A stretch of DNA of 64,000 bases. Origin: Clostridia bacterium. GTDB taxonomy: Bacteria > Bacillota > Clostridia > Lachnospirales > Lachnospiraceae. The stretch covers positions 62,001 to 126,000 of the forward strand of contig CAJTIM010000001.1 of the NCBI GenBank assembly GCA_910576325.1. The letters run 5' to 3'. Position 1 is the first letter of the stretch. Each line of letters begins with the position of its first letter. The translations under genes and the position numbers were made by a program. The notes under the pieces are model-generated. The model saw nothing but the letters and a program-made list of their open reading frames with translations. It ran no database searches and was not told the origin of the DNA. Below, piece after piece: positions 61,151-64,000 of this stretch.

Positions 61151-62917
61151 ATGGAAGAAGCATATGAGATCGACCAATTTGAAATTGAAAACCGGCTTCG
61201 GAATCTTTGCTGGACAGTCAGCGGTGATTACGACCTCAATCTGAAGCCGGATACGATATCCTACTCCAAATCTGTCTATGTATCTCTGTACGACGCCGTT
61301 AAACAAGGCGCATTTTCCAAATACTTTGACCGGGATGCCTTCGGACTCTATCTGGTAAAAAAGCTCTACTGCGGCGGGGAGGAGCAGCCTCTGACCAGTC
61401 TGGCGCAGCTCTGCGTGGACAGCGCCGTTTACAGGAAAATCAGCAGGGAGCGGCCGGGGATTCTGGAGATTCGGAAAAAGGCTTTCGAGGATCTTATGGA
61501 GTACGATTTTACCAGGCTTGCGGCTTCCTTTATCGGGCAGATACGCCTTTCCGTTATGCAGGAGGCGGTTTTAGGTCCCAGAACCATGCAGAGCCGTATC
61601 CGAAAGGCGGCGGACATGCTGGAAGCGCTCTGTGAGACAGAGGATACCATGACAGTGATACGGACTGTGGATGACCTTTACAACTGGCTGGTGGACCCTC
61701 ATTTTGCAGAACGGCATGGTTCCCTTGACACGGTGCTTTCTGTTCCAATGGAGAAATTAAGGGAGTTCCGGTGGCAGGATTTTCTGGAGGAAGAGGCTTA
61801 CGAGGAGGATTTTGACCGCTATCTGTCCCAGGTGACGAATGTGGCTACGCAGCTTGCGGATCAGGAGGCCCAGGCAGAGGAAAAAAAGCGGCTTCGATCC
61901 AAGCGTGTGCTGGTTGACCAGGAAGCGGCGGACAAAATGTTTTCCTATATTGAGCTTAATTACGGGCGTTCCTATCTGTCCGGACAGGAACAGCAGCGGA
62001 TGAACCGAAGTCTCTGCCGCGGCGCTCATGCCGATTGCAGCCTTTATTTTACGGATGGGATTCTCTCCGGTATGGTGAAGAAGAATTATCAGTCGGAATA
62101 TGCCAGACGAGCGCGGTCGGAGAATCTAAAGGCATATGGCCACTGTATGCGTGTGTCCAGAAGAAATGTCGAGCATCTCTCCGATACCCTGCGCCGGGCG
62201 CTTACGGCCCGCAGCGAGCGGGAGGTTCTGCCCTCGGAGTTTGGCCGGATTGTGCCTGTGAAGCTCTGGAAGGTGGGGCGCAGCCGGGACAAAAAGCTCT
62301 TTGAGCGGGAGCTTCGCAAAGACAATTCCGATTTTGCGGTATATGTGCTGATTGACGCCAGCGGTTCCCAGAAACGAAGGCAGAGCCTGGTGGCGCTCCA
62401 GGGCTTTATTATCAGCGAGGCTTTGAGCATTGTGGAGATTCCCCATCAGGTAATGGGATTTTGTACCTTCTGGGATTACACGGTGATGCAGCGATACCGG
62501 GATTACGACGACCCAAGGGAGGCAAATCAGAAAATCTTTGAGTTTTACGCCTCCTCCAACAACCGGGACGGCCTGGCGATCCGTGCGGCGGCCGACAGTC
62601 TGATGAGCAGGCCGGAGGAGCATAAGGTCCTGATTGTGCTGAGCGACGGACGGCCCAATGATATTATTGTAAACCGGCCGGGCAGCCGGAATCCTATGCC
62701 TTATTCCGGCGATTATGCGGTGAGAGATACGGCGGCGGAGGTGCGGAAGGTTCGGGCTGCGGGGATCTCGGTCCTTGGAGTATTTGCAGGGGAGGAGCAG
62801 GACCTGCAGGCGGAGCGGCGGATCTTTGGACGGGATTTTGCTTATATCCGGGATATTATGAATTTTTCCGGTGTGGTTGGCCGGTATCTGAGGAGGCAGC
62901 TTGATGACGTGGATTAA
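61151..62917 (+). CDS. VWA-domain protein paired with the MoxR-like ATPase
   Basis: A 588-residue protein. The N-terminal 380 residues are helical and charged. The C-terminal von Willebrand factor A domain (about 395-585) carries the MIDAS motif DASGS (Asp402, Ser404, Ser406) and later LSDGRPND. This resembles CobT/NorD-type partners of MoxR ATPases, in which the VWA protein brings the substrate to the ATPase ring. GGAGAAG precedes the ATG. The stop overlaps the next start by 14 bases. Confidence 0.85.
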   Translation: MEEAYEIDQFEIENRLRNLCWTVSGDYDLNLKPDTISYSKSVYVSLYDAVKQGAFSKYFDRDAFGLYLVKKLYCGGEEQPLTSLAQLCVDSAVYRKISRERPGILEIRKKAFEDLMEYDFTRLAASFIGQIRLSVMQEAVLGPRTMQSRIRKAADMLEALCETEDTMTVIRTVDDLYNWLVDPHFAERHGSLDTVLSVPMEKLREFRWQDFLEEEAYEEDFDRYLSQVTNVATQLADQEAQAEEKKRLRSKRVLVDQEAADKMFSYIELNYGRSYLSGQEQQRMNRSLCRGAHADCSLYFTDGILSGMVKKNYQSEYARRARSENLKAYGHCMRVSRRNVEHLSDTLRRALTARSEREVLPSEFGRIVPVKLWKVGRSRDKKLFERELRKDNSDFAVYVLIDASGSQKRRQSLVALQGFIISEALSIVEIPHQVMGFCTFWDYTVMQRYRDYDDPREANQKIFEFYASSNNRDGLAIRAAADSLMSRPEEHKVLIVLSDGRPNDIIVNRPGSRNPMPYSGDYAVRDTAAEVRKVRAAGISVLGVFAGEEQDLQAERRIFGRDFAYIRDIMNFSGVVGRYLRRQLDDVD

Positions 62918-64000
62918 AAAACAATATAAGCTTCTTGCAATCATGGTGCTGCTTTTGTGTTTTCTGTTGCATCCTTTTCTTATTCTTACGGAAATTCGAA
63001 TAGACTTTGCAAAGGAGGATTATTCCGCAGGAAATCATTGGAAGGTATTCACCTCCTACCATGAACAGGTTGGCATTGACAGTGTGCGGCGTACCTATGA
63101 AAAACCAGGTGCGGCAAGAGTGGTTTTCCCTGACTTTGCCTATGAAAAGGGAACTTATGTGAAGAGGATGGATCCTATGGACTACGATTTTGATGATGAA
63201 GCGATTGTGCGTTCCATGACTTTTTATATCAATGGATTTTATGCCGGCAGATTGGAAGGAAAGGAGCTTTTACAGTCATTTGTTCCCAATGATCAGGTCC
63301 GTATGTATGAGACGGAAGACGGATATCTGGGACTTTGGATTGAAGGGGAAGATTCCCAATTGATTCCAACGGAGATATTTCGGGATTTTTATAAAACGGT
63401 GGCAAAGCACTATGCATGGACGGGGATTTTTTACTTAGTTCCTTTGTTGGCTTTGACAGTGCTTGCTTTTTCTTTTTACATAAATTATGTAAAAAAACTT
63501 TTCGGTTCCAGACAGTTTGTATTTTCCAATACAATCCTTTATACAGTGGGGATTTGCGCCATCGTGTTAGTTACTTATGGAGCTTTTTCAGGCTCTCCGG
63601 CTATTAATCCGGATGAATCGGAGGGAATCTATTCCGTGCGGTATTATACCAACCATTGGAAAATCCCGGATATGAGAGAGCTGCCCTTGGAGGCCTTTTC
63701 ACAATTTGGAACTGCACGGCTTTCAGAGCTGAATCTCTACTATATTTTTGCAGCGCAGATAGCTCGCTTTGTGACAATGGAAAGCGGAACCAGATTTTTC
63801 GGCATATTATTGATGGCCGGTCTTTTTTATCTTGTCTTTTGGAATTTAAAGAAAAACCGCTATTTGCTATGTACCCTCTTACTGACGCCTCAGGTCTGGT
63901 ATCTGTACACTTACTGTACTTCGGATGCCCTGGATTTTGCAGTATCCGTGCTGGTATTATATCAACTGGCGAATCCGGAAAGCATGCTACAGAAACTTTT
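62904..64000 (+). CDS. Polytopic membrane protein, 3' end outside the window
   Basis: An open frame of 365 codons that runs off the window. It begins with ATG 62904, overlapping the VWA gene by 14 bases, after AGGAGG. One N-terminal helix (about 9-29) precedes a soluble loop of about 140 residues, and at least four more membrane helices follow (about 171-190, 205-225 and 280-310 onward). SPAINPDESEG (about 229-239) with its acidic pair recalls the first loop of GT-C glycosyltransferases. It is similar in style, but not clearly homologous by eye, to the protein at 1107. Confidence 0.55.
   Translation, partial: MTWIKKQYKLLAIMVLLLCFLLHPFLILTEIRIDFAKEDYSAGNHWKVFTSYHEQVGIDSVRRTYEKPGAARVVFPDFAYEKGTYVKRMDPMDYDFDDEAIVRSMTFYINGFYAGRLEGKELLQSFVPNDQVRMYETEDGYLGLWIEGEDSQLIPTEIFRDFYKTVAKHYAWTGIFYLVPLLALTVLAFSFYINYVKKLFGSRQFVFSNTILYTVGICAIVLVTYGAFSGSPAINPDESEGIYSVRYYTNHWKIPDMRELPLEAFSQFGTARLSELNLYYIFAAQIARFVTMESGTRFFGILLMAGLFYLVFWNLKKNRYLLCTLLLTPQVWYLYTYCTSDALDFAVSVLVLYQLANPESMLQKL

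Noticed and set aside
1..64000. CRISPR arrays, prophage, integrases or insertion sequences
   Set aside because: No regular spaced repeats, transposase or phage structural genes were seen on either strand.

Overview
The window looks like a chromosomal segment of a spore-forming Clostridia species, most likely a Lachnospiraceae member. The reasons are the sporulation genes gpr and spoIIP, a perfect CIRCE/HrcA operator, strong Shine-Dalgarno sites of the GGAGG type, frequent TTG/GTG starts, and families that are common in Lachnospiraceae (DUF5721, DUF4358, ECF transporters, XRE regulators with membrane tails). I see no prophage, insertion sequence, CRISPR array or rRNA. Assignments rest on reading motifs and gene order by eye; no database search was run.

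Layout. 0-3.2 kb: threonylcarbamoyl-AMP synthase and a large polytopic membrane protein. 3.2-3.8 kb: two divergent tRNA-Leu genes (AAG and CAG) inside a large imperfect inverted repeat. 3.9-10.5 kb: flavodoxin/TetR pair with a 20-bp inverted-repeat operator, a VOC protein, a Suv3-like helicase, an FGGY sugar kinase and an XRE membrane regulator. 10.7-12.9 kb: htpG under CIRCE. 13.1-17.1 kb: an SGNH/DUF4358/MBOAT/DHHW operon, probably O-acylating a surface polymer. 17.0-18.9 kb: DUF5721 protein and M18 aminopeptidase.

19.1-26.6 kb: a complete eight-gene yhf-type operon (yhfZ-yhfY-yhfU-yhfT-php-yhfS-yhfX-yhfW). It encodes two regulators, a small glycine-rich protein, a transporter-like membrane protein, a phosphotriesterase-family hydrolase, two PLP enzymes and a phosphopentomutase-like metalloenzyme. 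To my knowledge its pathway is not established, and it is the best candidate here for an undescribed system. 26.8-29.4 kb: DegV, a small membrane protein and argG. 29.7-34.8 kb (minus strand): an ECF transporter (T, fused A-A, UPF0397 S component) with an S-adenosylmethionine hydroxide adenosyltransferase and a nucleoside hydrolase, suggesting linked uptake and breakdown of nucleosides.

35-44.3 kb: rarA, then an arginine cluster (argC, GNAT, asparaginase, argJ, an XRE regulator and a lipoprotein, argB, argD) with an ArgR-type box over the argC start site. 44.3-46.2 kb: a solitary solute-binding protein and a small DMT transporter. 46.3-52.2 kb: comEA, a two-component system, a GerMN lipoprotein and comEC as a DNA-uptake run. 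52.2-59.9 kb: holA, rpsT (TTG start), gpr, spoIIP, lepA, hemW and a HAD phosphatase. 59.9-62.9 kb: a MoxR-like AAA ATPase and VWA protein pair, separated by a long hairpin with two mutually exclusive pairing partners. The window ends inside another polytopic membrane protein.
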